Below, piece by piece: positions 26,595 to 35,931 of a stretch of DNA of 64,000 nt. The DNA lies in NCBI GenBank assembly GCA_043758755.1, contig JAYVMW010000016.1:317096-381095 (forward strand), in the 5' to 3' direction. The stretch is from Solimicrobium sp043758755 (lineage in GTDB: Bacteria; Pseudomonadota; Gammaproteobacteria; Burkholderiales; Burkholderiaceae_D). The number at the start of each line of letters is the position of its first letter. Position 1 is the first letter of the stretch. Under the pieces are notes generated by a model that saw nothing but the letters and a program-made list of their open reading frames with translations, was not told the DNA's origin and searched no databases. The position numbers were made by a program, and so were the translations under genes.

Positions 26595-27725
26595 TTAGCG
26601 GGTCAAGACCACCATGGCGTCATCTTCCCAATGGGCAAACAACTTGTCGCCCCATTTCGGATGGAACGCGCCGTGGCGGGAAGTGTTGCTCACGTTCGCC
26701 TTGATGACCATGCCACTGAGCAGCTTCAGGTGATAGACCGTGTAGCTGCCCAGATAAGCCAGTTCGATGACTTCACCGTATACAAAGTTATGCTCTTGCG
26801 CCGGCTTTTCAGCACTGACTGAAATCTTTTCCGGACGGATCGCAACTGAGACCGCCATGCCGGGCGTGCCGGTAATGCCGTGGCCGACATAGTGCGAGCA
26901 CTCCGGCGTTCTGATCACGACATGATCCGGCTCGTCTACTTCAACGGTACCGTTGAACATATTCACGCTGCCGATGAAGTCGGCCACAAAGCGGCAGTTG
27001 GGTGTTTCATAGACGTCGGTGGGCTTACCGATCTGCAGAATCACGCCGTCGCTCATGACTGCAATCCGCGACGCCATGGCCATCGCTTCTTCCTGATCAT
27101 GGGTAACCATCACGCAGGTCACACCGACCTGTTCGATAATATTGACCAGCTCTAACTGGGTGCGCTCACGCAGTTTTTTATCCAGTGCGGCCAGCGGTTC
27201 ATCCAGCAGCAACAGCTGCGGACGTTTCGCCAGGCTGCGCGCCAGCGCCACGCGCTGCTGCTGCCCACCGGAAAGTTGATGCGGCTTGCGCTTGCCGAAC
27301 GAATCGAGCTGCACCAGTGCCAGCATTTTCTCCACGCGCTCGGCGATTTCTTCTTTGGCCATACCCTCACGGCGCAGACCAAAGGCAATATTGTCCCATA
27401 CGCTCAGGTGTGGAAACAGGGCATACGACTGGAACATCATGTTGATCGGGCGATGGTACGGCGCATCGGCGATGATGTTTTTGCCGTCCAGCAGGATTTC
27501 GCCGGAGGTCGGCGTCTCAAACCCGGCCAGCATGCGCAGCAGCGTCGATTTGCCGCAACCGGAACTGCCCAGCAATGCGAAGATCTCACCCTTGTTGATG
27601 TTGACCGACACGTTCTTCACCACGCGGTTGTCGCCAAATTCCTTGATCAGGTTATTGATCTGCAAAAATGGCTTATCCTCTTTGCCCGGGGCGACAGATG
27701 ATTTGATAGATTCAGTTAATGCCAT
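26595..27725 (-). CDS. potG: Putrescine ABC transporter, ATP-binding protein
   Basis: The ATPase domain has Walker A GSSGCGKST, the signature LSGGQQQRVALARSL, Walker B LLLLDEPLAALD and the switch His in VMVTHDQEEA. A C-terminal TOBE domain from about residue 285 is expected to respond to substrate or regulator. It powers the potHI channel. The ATG at 27725 has only a weak ribosome site. It follows potF by 46 bp. Confidence 0.92.
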   Translation of the reverse strand: MALTESIKSSVAPGKEDKPFLQINNLIKEFGDNRVVKNVSVNINKGEIFALLGSSGCGKSTLLRMLAGFETPTSGEILLDGKNIIADAPYHRPINMMFQSYALFPHLSVWDNIAFGLRREGMAKEEIAERVEKMLALVQLDSFGKRKPHQLSGGQQQRVALARSLAKRPQLLLLDEPLAALDKKLRERTQLELVNIIEQVGVTCVMVTHDQEEAMAMASRIAVMSDGVILQIGKPTDVYETPNCRFVADFIGSVNMFNGTVEVDEPDHVVIRTPECSHYVGHGITGTPGMAVSVAIRPEKISVSAEKPAQEHNFVYGEVIELAYLGSYTVYHLKLLSGMVIKANVSNTSRHGAFHPKWGDKLFAHWEDDAMVVLTR

Positions 27726-27771
27726 GAATAAAACCCTGTAATAGTTTGCCTGCGATTCAATGCTCTGCGCA

Positions 27772-28974
27772 TTAATGTCCCGTCTTAAGGCGGGTAAACG
27801 TGCGCGCTTCCACTCTGCGTATCAATGTCGTTGTTGGCTGTGGCGGCGTCATCCGTTCTTTATCTTCCTGGGTCAGAAACACTGTTTTGTTTTCTGCCAC
27901 ATCCTTTCTGACGTATTTCATGCCGTTGATATTCGGATTGGTATAAAACACCTTGTTGGTCAGGCTGGCACTCACTTCCGGACGCATGATGTAATTCATG
28001 AAAATGTGCGCATTGTTCGGATGTTTCGCATCCGTCGGGATGGCCATTGAATCGAAGAACAGAATTGCCGAAGTACTTGGTATCAGAACCTGAATATCGT
28101 TGCCATTTTTCGCTTCGATGGCACGCATGCGGGCAATATTGATATCGCCGGAGTAGCCGATTACGGCGCACAGTGCCCCGTTGGCCAGATCATTGATATA
28201 ACTGGAGGAAGTGAAGATCCGGATATTTGGACGGATTTTTTCAAGCATGTCGCCGGCCAGTCGGTAGTCGTCCGGATTCAGAGTGTAAGGATTCTTGCCA
28301 ATATACAGCAGCGCAGCCGGTAAAATTTCATTGCCCGAATCCATAAAGGAAATTCCGCAACCGGCCAGCCTGCTGGCATATTTGGGATCAAACACCAGGT
28401 CCCAGGCATTTTTCGGCATGGGCAACTCGCCCAGTGCGGCTTTAACCTGTTTGGTATTGATACCAACCGTGGTATAGCCCCACAGCCAATTCACCAGATG
28501 GTCATTGTTCGGATCGAGTTTGGACAGTGCGTTCTGCACCACCGGGTCCATGTTGACCAGATTCGGCAGTTTGCTTTTATCAAGTTTTCGGAACAGTCCG
28601 GCCTGAATCTGCAGGCCGGCGAAACTGTCCGAGGGAACGACAATATCGTAACCGGTATGACGCGCCAGCAATTTGGCATACAACACTTCGTTGGTATCAA
28701 ACACGTCGTAATGGACTTTGATGCCGGTTTCTTTCTCAAAATTCGCGATAGTGTCTTCGGAGATGTAGTCGGACCAGTTGTAAATATTGAGGACTTTTTC
28801 TTCTTCACCGCTTAACTGATCCTGGGCCGCCCTGTCCGAGCATGCCGACAAACCCAGCATTGAAAGTGCCACGAGCGAACGGCCAATTACCGCATATCCC
28901 AGAGTGGCAATGCGGTTACTGACCAGCGCGTTCAGTCGGTGCAAAATGTGTTGTTTGTTCAAACCTGTCTCCAT
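27772..28974 (-). CDS. potF: Putrescine-binding periplasmic protein
   Basis: This is a PotD/PotF-type extracellular solute-binding protein: VLNIYNWSDYISEDTIANFEKETGIKVHYDVFDTNE at the mature start, then YDIVVPSDSF and WGYTTVGINTKQV. The signal region ends in LGLSAC, so it may be lipid-anchored instead of free in the periplasm. The first codon is uncertain: the ATG at 28974 is used, while a TTG lies three codons earlier. It heads the pot-puu unit, and the shared 26-bp element lies 75 bp upstream. Confidence 0.9.
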   Translation of the reverse strand: METGLNKQHILHRLNALVSNRIATLGYAVIGRSLVALSMLGLSACSDRAAQDQLSGEEEKVLNIYNWSDYISEDTIANFEKETGIKVHYDVFDTNEVLYAKLLARHTGYDIVVPSDSFAGLQIQAGLFRKLDKSKLPNLVNMDPVVQNALSKLDPNNDHLVNWLWGYTTVGINTKQVKAALGELPMPKNAWDLVFDPKYASRLAGCGISFMDSGNEILPAALLYIGKNPYTLNPDDYRLAGDMLEKIRPNIRIFTSSSYINDLANGALCAVIGYSGDINIARMRAIEAKNGNDIQVLIPSTSAILFFDSMAIPTDAKHPNNAHIFMNYIMRPEVSASLTNKVFYTNPNINGMKYVRKDVAENKTVFLTQEDKERMTPPQPTTTLIRRVEARTFTRLKTGH

Positions 28975-29048
28975 TCGAATCAAGACCGAAAGAATTGGCA
29001 GTCTCGTTTCATCGTGGGACGATTGTAAGCATCGCTGTTAGTCCCATG

Positions 29049-29074
29049 AATGTTTAATTTTGAATGTTCAGTTG
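29049..29074 (-). promoter_or_regulatory. Candidate operator upstream of potF (shared with puuA)
   Basis: This is the second copy of the 26-bp element seen at 20111-20136, in the same orientation with respect to its gene. The GAATGTTCAGTTG core is identical in both and the differences are confined to three A/T-spacer positions. Confidence 0.6.
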
Positions 29075-29129
29075 ACGAATTCTGAAAGCAACTCTACGCT
29101 TGTTCATTTCTACCTGTTCAGACTATGCC

Positions 29130-29654
29130 ATGACTCTGTTATTCACACCCCGACTGCGGCTGGAACCCTTTACCGATGCCCATCTGAACGGTCTGACCAT
29201 TCTAAACAGTGACCCCGAAGTAATGCGTTACATAACTGGCAAGCCCAAGGATCTGGAAGAAGTCACTGCGGCCGTGGCGCGCATGAAACAACACTGGATC
29301 GACATTGGCTGCGGCTGGTGGAGTTTTATTGATATGGAAACAAATGAGCTCATGGGCGCCGGCTGCATACAACCACTGGCACGCATTCCGGGCAACCCAC
29401 TGGAAATCGGCTGGCGGCTCAAAAAAGACCGCTGGCATCAGGGCTATGCTTCTGAAGCCGCCCGCGTCATGGCTGATTTTGCTTTTAACACCTTGCACAG
29501 CCCGGATCTGACCGCAGTTTGTCATCCGGACAATGCGGCTTCAGCCAAGGTGATGGAACGACTGGGTATGACGTTTCGCGGCATTGAGACCTGGTATGAC
29601 ACACATACCAGGGCTTATTACATGGCCAGGGAACAATACCTGGCCGGGTTATAA
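29130..29654 (+). CDS. GNAT-family N-acetyltransferase
   Basis: The protein is of the RimJ/RimL-like GNAT class: TPRLRLEPFTDAHLNGLTILNSDPEVMRYI at the start, GNPLEIGWRLKKDRWHQGYASEAARVMADFAF as the acetyl-CoA binding part, and HPDNAASAKVMERLGMTFRG near the end. Substrate is unknown. The ATG at 29130 (MTLLFTPRLRLE) fits family starts; the frame extends ten codons further to a TTG. It diverges from the pot-puu unit, though polyamine acetylation would be speculation. Confidence 0.85.
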   Translation: MTLLFTPRLRLEPFTDAHLNGLTILNSDPEVMRYITGKPKDLEEVTAAVARMKQHWIDIGCGWWSFIDMETNELMGAGCIQPLARIPGNPLEIGWRLKKDRWHQGYASEAARVMADFAFNTLHSPDLTAVCHPDNAASAKVMERLGMTFRGIETWYDTHTRAYYMAREQYLAGL

Positions 29655-29725
29655 ATTATCCGTTTAAAAATCGACTTTCATTGCTCATCTGATTTCAGGT
29701 TGGTGCTTAGTCTGCTTGCCTTAGC

Positions 29726-31972
29726 TTAACTGGTTTGCCGTTTTCCGTTCTCGAGCACGAATTGAATTCTGGAGCCCAGACGAAATCGCTCGACCTTTTT
29801 ATTTGGAAGGCGCGTTTCAGCAGGTCTATTAGGTTCTACCGGTCTGGGCTCGACTGCTGCAGGTTTGCCAACATCAGGGGATTGCGACTTGCTTTGCACC
29901 ATTTGCGCGAATAGTGCCCGTAACGATGACTTTGGCGCACCTAGCTGCGGCTGGACCGGTTCCAGGTTGCGGTTCCGTACCCCGTCCGGCTGTTTTGGCT
30001 TGGTTAAATGACTGGCATCAGGCTTTCCACCTTGCGTTGCATAAATCGCAGACTTGCCGCTCCGAGTCCCCGGCTGAGCAGATTCTTGGGGCTTTGGAAT
30101 GGCACGGTCGGACGATGGAATATGGACTGTCGGTTGTGTGACAGGCCCGGTTGGTCGGGTTGCTGCGCCACTGACTTGAGTTACCTGGCCGCGGGCTTGA
30201 CCAGGCTTAGTTCCAGCTTGCATTTTCGACCAAAGCACTGGATTTTCAGCTTTCAAAGCGCTCGCTTTTGTTACCTGCACCGCTCGCTCAGGCAATGCGG
30301 CGCTGGCCGGTCCGGCTGGCACCGTCAATGGTTGGGCCGGTTCCCAGACTTCAGGTACTGCCAGATAGTCTTCAACATCCTGATCAGGCGCTAACAGATA
30401 TTGATGCAACGGGTAGCGCAGTTCTTTGACTTGCGGGTTCAACAAAAACTCCACCAAATTTGCTTTTAACGCCGCATCGCAAGGTAATGTTGCGATTAAC
30501 GCCTCCACATCCTCGGCTTTAAATATTCCATTTGGGTATTCCAGGTCGCGCTGACTGGTCAGGACCTGTATCACTACACCAAAAAAATCATACTGATCTT
30601 TCAGCACAGGCGGAAGTTTGAGCGGCTCATTAAAATCAGGTTCAGCCAATTGAACCCCGGTTACGCCGCCAAATTCCCTGAAGTACTTTTTATTGACATC
30701 GACCACTGACTTTGATGCGCTACCGAGATAATAAACACTGCCACGACAGGATCGCAGTTGCCGGGTATTGATATCACCAAGCACCTCGGACTTGTCATGC
30801 CTGGCCTGCAGTTCATACGCCAATGCCACAAAACTGTCAGGGGTGTGGGCAGCGCGCGCATCACTTAACACTCCCTGTGCGACCACATCATTGTCATCGA
30901 CAAGCAAATTCCCATCATTTGCCTGAACTGCATTCACCTCATCAACGTCGAGTGAATTTGAAGATTGTGGCATCGGGCTAAACATTATTTTTTTAGGTGA
31001 CTTTGCCACCTCAAGCATTTCTGCAGTGGCAGAATCGAGCTTGGCGCTCTCTAAATTGCAAAGCAGCTTTGGACTGCCATTTTGAATTGCTTTTTTAAGT
31101 CCCATCCCAGTCAAATCCAGGCCTTGCAGGTTCATATCCGCCAATGGGAATCGGCTGATATCGATACCGGTATCAATTTTATTGTTTGCATCACCCTTGT
31201 TCGCGCCCAATTCACGCTCCGACGTAACGAGTTGCGCAAAGATTGTGGTTGGATCAGCGCCAGCGTCAATTAATTGCAGAGCCAAGTTCCTGTCTATCAG
31301 AAACCGGCTCCAATCCACTTTATTCAGAGACGCTTTTTCCTTGTCAAAATTAGTTGAAAATAAGTCGCTAAAGCCCATGCGTTCAAACTGCGCGCCGGTT
31401 AAGTTGATGAATTGCGCATTTACTGCTGAAGGTGATGCCGAGAGCTCATTGATCGATTCAAAATCTATGATTGTATTGCTGAAATTCAGCGATGCGGCAA
31501 TGTCAACATCACCTAAATAGATATGCCGCAAACTGATCGGGTCAGCAACTTTTTTTGCATGTTCGACCAACGCTCTCGCGGCGGCTGCCCGTAATTGACT
31601 TGGGGTACTCCTGCCAAATTTGCCCAGTACCTGCCTGTCTTCGTTGCGCAGGCACACAACGCCATCTTTTTGAACGAACTGGAACCGACTGTCGGCAACG
31701 CTAAAAAAGGGGCTATCGGCCGGAATTTTGCCTGATGCAGTGCAGCCGATTTTCGCCATCCTGTAGAGGATTTCAAAGGCATTGACTTCAATTTCGCGTG
31801 ACTCATTCTCCGAGGCCACATCCCTGGACAATGGTCCGAGCCCAAGTGTCGAATAAAGAAATCTCATAATTTGCGCACCGATGCTCTGATCTTTGACGGG
31901 AACATGGGCAGCTCTGCCGGCAGCGACATTTTTCATCGCCGTTACTAATGTGTGATTGGATATGGACGCCAT
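29726..31972 (-). CDS. Large orphan protein, paralogue A of a possible effector family
   Basis: I do not recognise this 748-residue protein. It has no signal peptide or membrane segment. Residues 228-293 (LALQLIDAGAD, then an ER-rich link, then LADMNLQGLDLTGMGLKKA) match residues 502-560 of the downstream-numbered neighbour at 32197-34545. Residues 488-529 (ALIATLPCDAALKANLVEFLL, then PLHQYLLAP) match its residues 719-760. SFVxLA segments are also shared. The LxGxDLTGx pattern resembles short pentapeptide-repeat stretches. Residues 540-725 are a Pro/Gln/Ala/Lys-rich disordered region before a short basic C-terminal domain. The combination suggests a secreted, host-directed protein, but this is inference. 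No ribosome site is evident at the ATG. Confidence 0.6.
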   Translation of the reverse strand: MASISNHTLVTAMKNVAAGRAAHVPVKDQSIGAQIMRFLYSTLGLGPLSRDVASENESREIEVNAFEILYRMAKIGCTASGKIPADSPFFSVADSRFQFVQKDGVVCLRNEDRQVLGKFGRSTPSQLRAAAARALVEHAKKVADPISLRHIYLGDVDIAASLNFSNTIIDFESINELSASPSAVNAQFINLTGAQFERMGFSDLFSTNFDKEKASLNKVDWSRFLIDRNLALQLIDAGADPTTIFAQLVTSERELGANKGDANNKIDTGIDISRFPLADMNLQGLDLTGMGLKKAIQNGSPKLLCNLESAKLDSATAEMLEVAKSPKKIMFSPMPQSSNSLDVDEVNAVQANDGNLLVDDNDVVAQGVLSDARAAHTPDSFVALAYELQARHDKSEVLGDINTRQLRSCRGSVYYLGSASKSVVDVNKKYFREFGGVTGVQLAEPDFNEPLKLPPVLKDQYDFFGVVIQVLTSQRDLEYPNGIFKAEDVEALIATLPCDAALKANLVEFLLNPQVKELRYPLHQYLLAPDQDVEDYLAVPEVWEPAQPLTVPAGPASAALPERAVQVTKASALKAENPVLWSKMQAGTKPGQARGQVTQVSGAATRPTGPVTQPTVHIPSSDRAIPKPQESAQPGTRSGKSAIYATQGGKPDASHLTKPKQPDGVRNRNLEPVQPQLGAPKSSLRALFAQMVQSKSQSPDVGKPAAVEPRPVEPNRPAETRLPNKKVERFRLGSRIQFVLENGKRQTS

Positions 31973-32196
31973 GATTTGAATAAATTGAGTTTCGAAAACC
32001 GCATGATGCTCAATCTATTTTTTCGATTCTATTGCGGGCTACCCTATTAATTGATTCACTTCCGCAAAACCGGCTTGGTGATTACCCTGACGTTTGAATG
32101 TGTGCAGGAAGTCGCAGGGACGGCACAATTACAATCCGCCGACCCTGGAAGATTCTGGAATGAATCAGTGTGATTTGAGTTGGATTTGCCCAGATA

Positions 32197-34545
32197 TTAC
32201 GAAGCAAAGGTTTCAGGCAGATTCAAATGGTCCAGCGTGATCTGGAGCTTTAAAGACAAGCCACCGGGTTCGGTCAGATAAGCCTCCAACGGTGAACTTA
32301 AGGGCTCGTCCGATGCGCCAATTAAAAATCGGGCCAGTTCAATTCGCAAGCCAACATTACACGGCAGGCTGTTGACAAATTCGATGACGGGTTCCGGTTG
32401 CCAGCCGCCGCGATATTTCAGCGCTTCGTCAGTCATCTTGGCATTTTTGGAACCTGATTCATTACCCTCAATGTCCAGCCATTCGCTACCGAAGTTCAAG
32501 TAAAACTCATAACGGAGCATTTCAAAAAAAACACTGCGTTGCATTGACACTACCGAATCTGATCTGGTGAAAATTTTAAAATTCGGTTTTTTCGCTCCCG
32601 CTTTTGACAGCATTTGAACATTGCCGTTTTTCCACGTCAAATCCTGATCCAAAGACTCTGGCAATGGCAGGCAGTTGCTCAGCCGGAAATCAACATCTTT
32701 GGCCAGGCCGACAAACGATGGATAAACCGGGATACGCCGTTTTTCAGAAACTGGTCGCTCGATCTGATCGGGTCTTAAATGACTGATCCAATTGAAGACC
32801 CTTCGATCCAGAATAAGACGCTGCTCTTTTTCAGCAATCGACAGGACTGCCCCTGTCTTCCTGACGAGTGCATTTTTAAAATTGACATCCCGAAAATCAA
32901 AGCCGGTCAGGTCGACACCCCTTAAATCAAAGCCACCAAGGTCAATTTTGGTTCTTCTGTTTGATGCGCGTTCGGTCTTGAGAAAAGCGTCAAGAACGCC
33001 TCTCTTGTCAGCGCCCGCGCCGATCAATTGCAGGGCGAGTTTTTTATCAATCTTTAAATCGACAAACATAATCCCTGCACCAGGCAAATTGCCTGCAACT
33101 TCGGACTCAATCAGGCTGACTCTGCGCTCCTGATTGGCAAAATGGCGCAAGTCTTTGGCGGAAATTTTAGTACGATCAAATTGAATGTCACGCGTGTCCA
33201 GCTCACTCAAATCGATATCGCTCAAGTCAGCAATTTCACCTTTTTCGTGTGCACTGTTGATATAAGCGATCAGGCAGTTCTTTTTAAAAGCGTCCAGCGA
33301 CGACAGCGCCCAGATATCCTGTGCCGAATGTTCATATCTGGTCAGGCCATTCCTGTCGCCGTGTGTATAAAATCTTTGAGCAAGCGTAACTGTTGAAGCT
33401 TGATCGTTAAACGTAATATCAAATTGGTCGACAAGTCCATCGGTCGATTTAATCGTAACGAGTTGCGGGATGGTGGGCTCACAGGCGGCTTTAAGCAATG
33501 CTTTGAGCACCTTGTCCCTGTTTGCCATGAACAGGCGCTGGGCTTCGACATCGACACCTTTAACCACACCAAGATAAAAGTGGTAACAGCAATTCAGTAC
33601 GCTGTACAACGGAAAATCAGGGGAAATGTTCAGATCCAGATTGGGCAATTCGCGACCGTTCACAGAAAATTGAAGGTCGTGTCTTAAGGTTGCAGTGGAC
33701 ACGTGGTGGTCTATGAGGGTAACTGAGGGAATCGACGGTGGCATGGGTATCTCGTTGAAATTGGCAGATGCCGATTTTCTATGTTTTGCCGCCTCGCCCG
33801 TATCCGGAATTTCCCGCACAGTGTCACTGCCGGTCAACTCTACGTCGGTAAAATCAATGTCAATTCTTTGCGTGACCAGCTCACTGAAATGGGCCGCCTG
33901 CATTCTGGTTCCATTGAAATCAATACCGCAGACGCAGATACTGCTCAGATCAAAATCGGTCAGGTCAGCAATGCACCCTGATTGATGCCTTGCATCTATA
34001 TAGGCGCGCAGGCATTCCATTTTCAAATGATTCAGCGAGACGTCAAGTACGCATTGATCTCGGTCCACGCCTGGCGGAATGGCATTGTAGAGTTGAGTGA
34101 AAATAACGCTCTGTCCGTTACTGGTCATCCTGTAGGCAGTCTCACCCAACATTGTTTCGCCTACCAGGTCCTGAAATTCTTCTTCTTCAATCCGGAAACG
34201 GATTCCTTGCTGGATTTCCTCATTGGATTCTTTCCAGGCAATGTCGTCCGGCTCCAGTGCGATCCATACTGCCATGCGCTCCCGATCCGCTTTCAATATG
34301 GCGCTGAGTATGGTTGCAGCATTTTTATCCAGAATTTCCGCCGCCCGTGCATTCAGGCCATGGTACTGGCAGTACAACCAGCCAAACAGTTGCTGCAGTA
34401 TCGGACAGTCTGGAAACAGCACCGGGCTGCTTAATTCAGAAATCCGCCCTCCCCGCACTACCGATTCCAGGCCGCTTTTCAGGACCGCGGGCGAGATCAG
34501 GTAATCGTGCGCGGCACGGATGGGGGGATAGACAGGAATGGGCAC
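32197..34545 (-). CDS. Large orphan protein, paralogue B with internal duplication
   Basis: This 782-residue protein is of unknown family and has no signal peptide. Its first two thirds hold two copies of a module of about 185-195 residues. Residues 44-228 contain FPDCPI and AYIDARHQSGCIADLTDFDLS. Residues 311-475 contain FPLYSV and AYINSAHEKGEIADLSDIDLSEL. The leucine/aspartate pattern DLTDFDL, DLSDIDL and GFDLRGVDLTGFDF is pentapeptide-like. Residues 501-560 and 719-760 are shared with the 748-residue neighbour. The start is a GTG at 34545 without a ribosome site; a further in-frame segment upstream is cut off by one TGA. The N-terminal sequence PIPVYPPIR is proline-rich. It is transcribed in the same direction as paralogue A with 224 bp between them. 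Confidence 0.6.
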   Translation of the reverse strand: MPIPVYPPIRAAHDYLISPAVLKSGLESVVRGGRISELSSPVLFPDCPILQQLFGWLYCQYHGLNARAAEILDKNAATILSAILKADRERMAVWIALEPDDIAWKESNEEIQQGIRFRIEEEEFQDLVGETMLGETAYRMTSNGQSVIFTQLYNAIPPGVDRDQCVLDVSLNHLKMECLRAYIDARHQSGCIADLTDFDLSSICVCGIDFNGTRMQAAHFSELVTQRIDIDFTDVELTGSDTVREIPDTGEAAKHRKSASANFNEIPMPPSIPSVTLIDHHVSTATLRHDLQFSVNGRELPNLDLNISPDFPLYSVLNCCYHFYLGVVKGVDVEAQRLFMANRDKVLKALLKAACEPTIPQLVTIKSTDGLVDQFDITFNDQASTVTLAQRFYTHGDRNGLTRYEHSAQDIWALSSLDAFKKNCLIAYINSAHEKGEIADLSDIDLSELDTRDIQFDRTKISAKDLRHFANQERRVSLIESEVAGNLPGAGIMFVDLKIDKKLALQLIGAGADKRGVLDAFLKTERASNRRTKIDLGGFDLRGVDLTGFDFRDVNFKNALVRKTGAVLSIAEKEQRLILDRRVFNWISHLRPDQIERPVSEKRRIPVYPSFVGLAKDVDFRLSNCLPLPESLDQDLTWKNGNVQMLSKAGAKKPNFKIFTRSDSVVSMQRSVFFEMLRYEFYLNFGSEWLDIEGNESGSKNAKMTDEALKYRGGWQPEPVIEFVNSLPCNVGLRIELARFLIGASDEPLSSPLEAYLTEPGGLSLKLQITLDHLNLPETFAS

Positions 34546-34575
34546 GTTGGCAGCGTCGTAAATAATCTGCGATTG

Positions 34576-34716
34576 TCACATCGGGCCTGGTTCGGGTTCT
34601 ATCCGTATCTTTACGCATCGGAGCTGGTCAGAAAGTCCTTCAGACAGTAACCCTCTGGCAGGGAATTCACCCCTGTCAAAAATGTTTCCAGCACCTCTTT
34701 CAACTTTATGGAACAT
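34576..34716 (-). other. In-frame 46-codon upstream segment ending in TGA before paralogue B
   Basis: An ATG at 34716, with GGAG eight bases upstream, opens 46 codons that end at a TGA (34576-34578). The frame then continues without another stop into the GTG-started paralogue B. This may be a short upstream ORF, or the former N-terminus of paralogue B cut off by a stop codon. The remaining 200 or so bases before purU show no other gene. Confidence 0.35.
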
Positions 34717-34922
34717 GGCAACAGCTCCAACCGCTTATCTATTACCGCTCCTCTGTTATTCAAAATCAGGTATTTCCCTGATGTTGGTTGATTAATTGCT
34801 TAGCAAAAACAGCGGGTTACGACTTATGAAAGTGCCGGTGAGAATTAAATTGGGTTTATACTCCTGCTCTATGCCTCAGACCGACTATCCGGTTCACCAT
34901 TTTTATAACAGGAACGCAGCAC

Positions 34923-35783
34923 ATGACGCCAGCTCAACAAGTGAAATACATCCTGACCCTGTCCTGTCCCGACCAGCGCGGCATCGTGCATGACGTATCG
35001 GGCTTTCTGACTGAAAGCGGCTGCAATATTCTGGAAAGCGCACAATTCGGCGACACACTGACCGGCACCTTTTTCATGCGCGTGCATTTTGTTGATGAAG
35101 AAGGCCGGTTCGCCAATCTGCAGAATGAATTTCAGACGCTGGGTCAGAAATACGCCATGGACTGGAAAATCCAGGATGCCGAACGACAACCGCGTGTCAT
35201 GCTGCTGGTCTCCAAAATCGGACACTGTCTCAACGATCTGCTGTACAGAAAATCCAGCGGTTTGCTGCATGCCGATGTGCGCGCCGTCGTATCCAACCAC
35301 CGCGATTTCGAAGAACTGACCAAGGCACATCAGATTCCTTTCTATCATCTGCCGGTCACCCCGGAAAATAAGCTGGAACAGGAACAGCGCATGCTGGACA
35401 TCGTCCTGCAGGAGAAAATCGATCTGGTGGTGCTGGCCCGTTACATGCAGGTACTGTCGCCGGAACTGTGCCGCACGCTGCGCGGCAAGATCATCAACAT
35501 TCACCATTCCTTTTTGCCCAGTTTCAAAGGTGCCCGGCCTTATGCCCAGGCGCACGCGCGCGGTGTCAAGGTGATTGGTGCCACGGCCCATTTTGTAACG
35601 GACGATCTGGACGAAGGCCCGATTATTGAACAGGATACCGTGCGCGTGAATCATGCCATGTCGGCCGAACAGTTCACCGCCATGGGACGGGATGTGGAAT
35701 GCGTGGTGCTCGCGCGCGCAGTGGACTGGTTTGTCCGACGTAGAATTTTACTCAATGGAGACAAGACCGTGGTGTTCCAATAA
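34923..35783 (+). CDS. purU: Formyltetrahydrofolate deformylase
   Basis: The enzyme releases formate from 10-formyl-THF. An N-terminal ACT domain (YILTLSCPDQRGIVHDVSGFLTESGCNI) is followed by the formyltransferase domain with LVVLARYMQVLS, the catalytic NIHHSFLPSFKGARPY (Asn/His) and the Asp in TDDLDEGPII. The length of 286 residues is normal. The start ATG at 34923 fits family alignments. It is a single gene flanked by the orphan effector-like genes on both sides. Confidence 0.94.
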   Translation: MTPAQQVKYILTLSCPDQRGIVHDVSGFLTESGCNILESAQFGDTLTGTFFMRVHFVDEEGRFANLQNEFQTLGQKYAMDWKIQDAERQPRVMLLVSKIGHCLNDLLYRKSSGLLHADVRAVVSNHRDFEELTKAHQIPFYHLPVTPENKLEQEQRMLDIVLQEKIDLVVLARYMQVLSPELCRTLRGKIINIHHSFLPSFKGARPYAQAHARGVKVIGATAHFVTDDLDEGPIIEQDTVRVNHAMSAEQFTAMGRDVECVVLARAVDWFVRRRILLNGDKTVVFQ

Positions 35784-35793
35784 GCACTTACTG

Positions 35794-35828
35794 ACATTCG
35801 GCAGCCGGGCTGTTCAATTGCCGAATGT
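35794..35828 (+). terminator. Hairpin after purU
   Basis: ACATTCGGCA (35794-35803) pairs with TGCCGAATGT (35819-35828) across a 15-nt loop, followed by CCGTATTTTC. The T-run is short, so it is a weak or partial terminator. Confidence 0.5.
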
Positions 35829-35931
35829 CCGTATTTTCTGGAACGGAATAGTTGTATACGATGCGCGGGGTTTTAAACACCCCACCGCCTTTCTATCGTG
35901 TAAACACCATCCCTTTCGGAGCACATCAACC

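Noticed and set aside
35800..35931. HrpL-type or PIP-type promoter box before the F-box-like gene
   Set aside because: A GGAAC is present at about 35840, but no CCAC partner lies at the required spacing, and no TTCG-N16-TTCG pair is visible.
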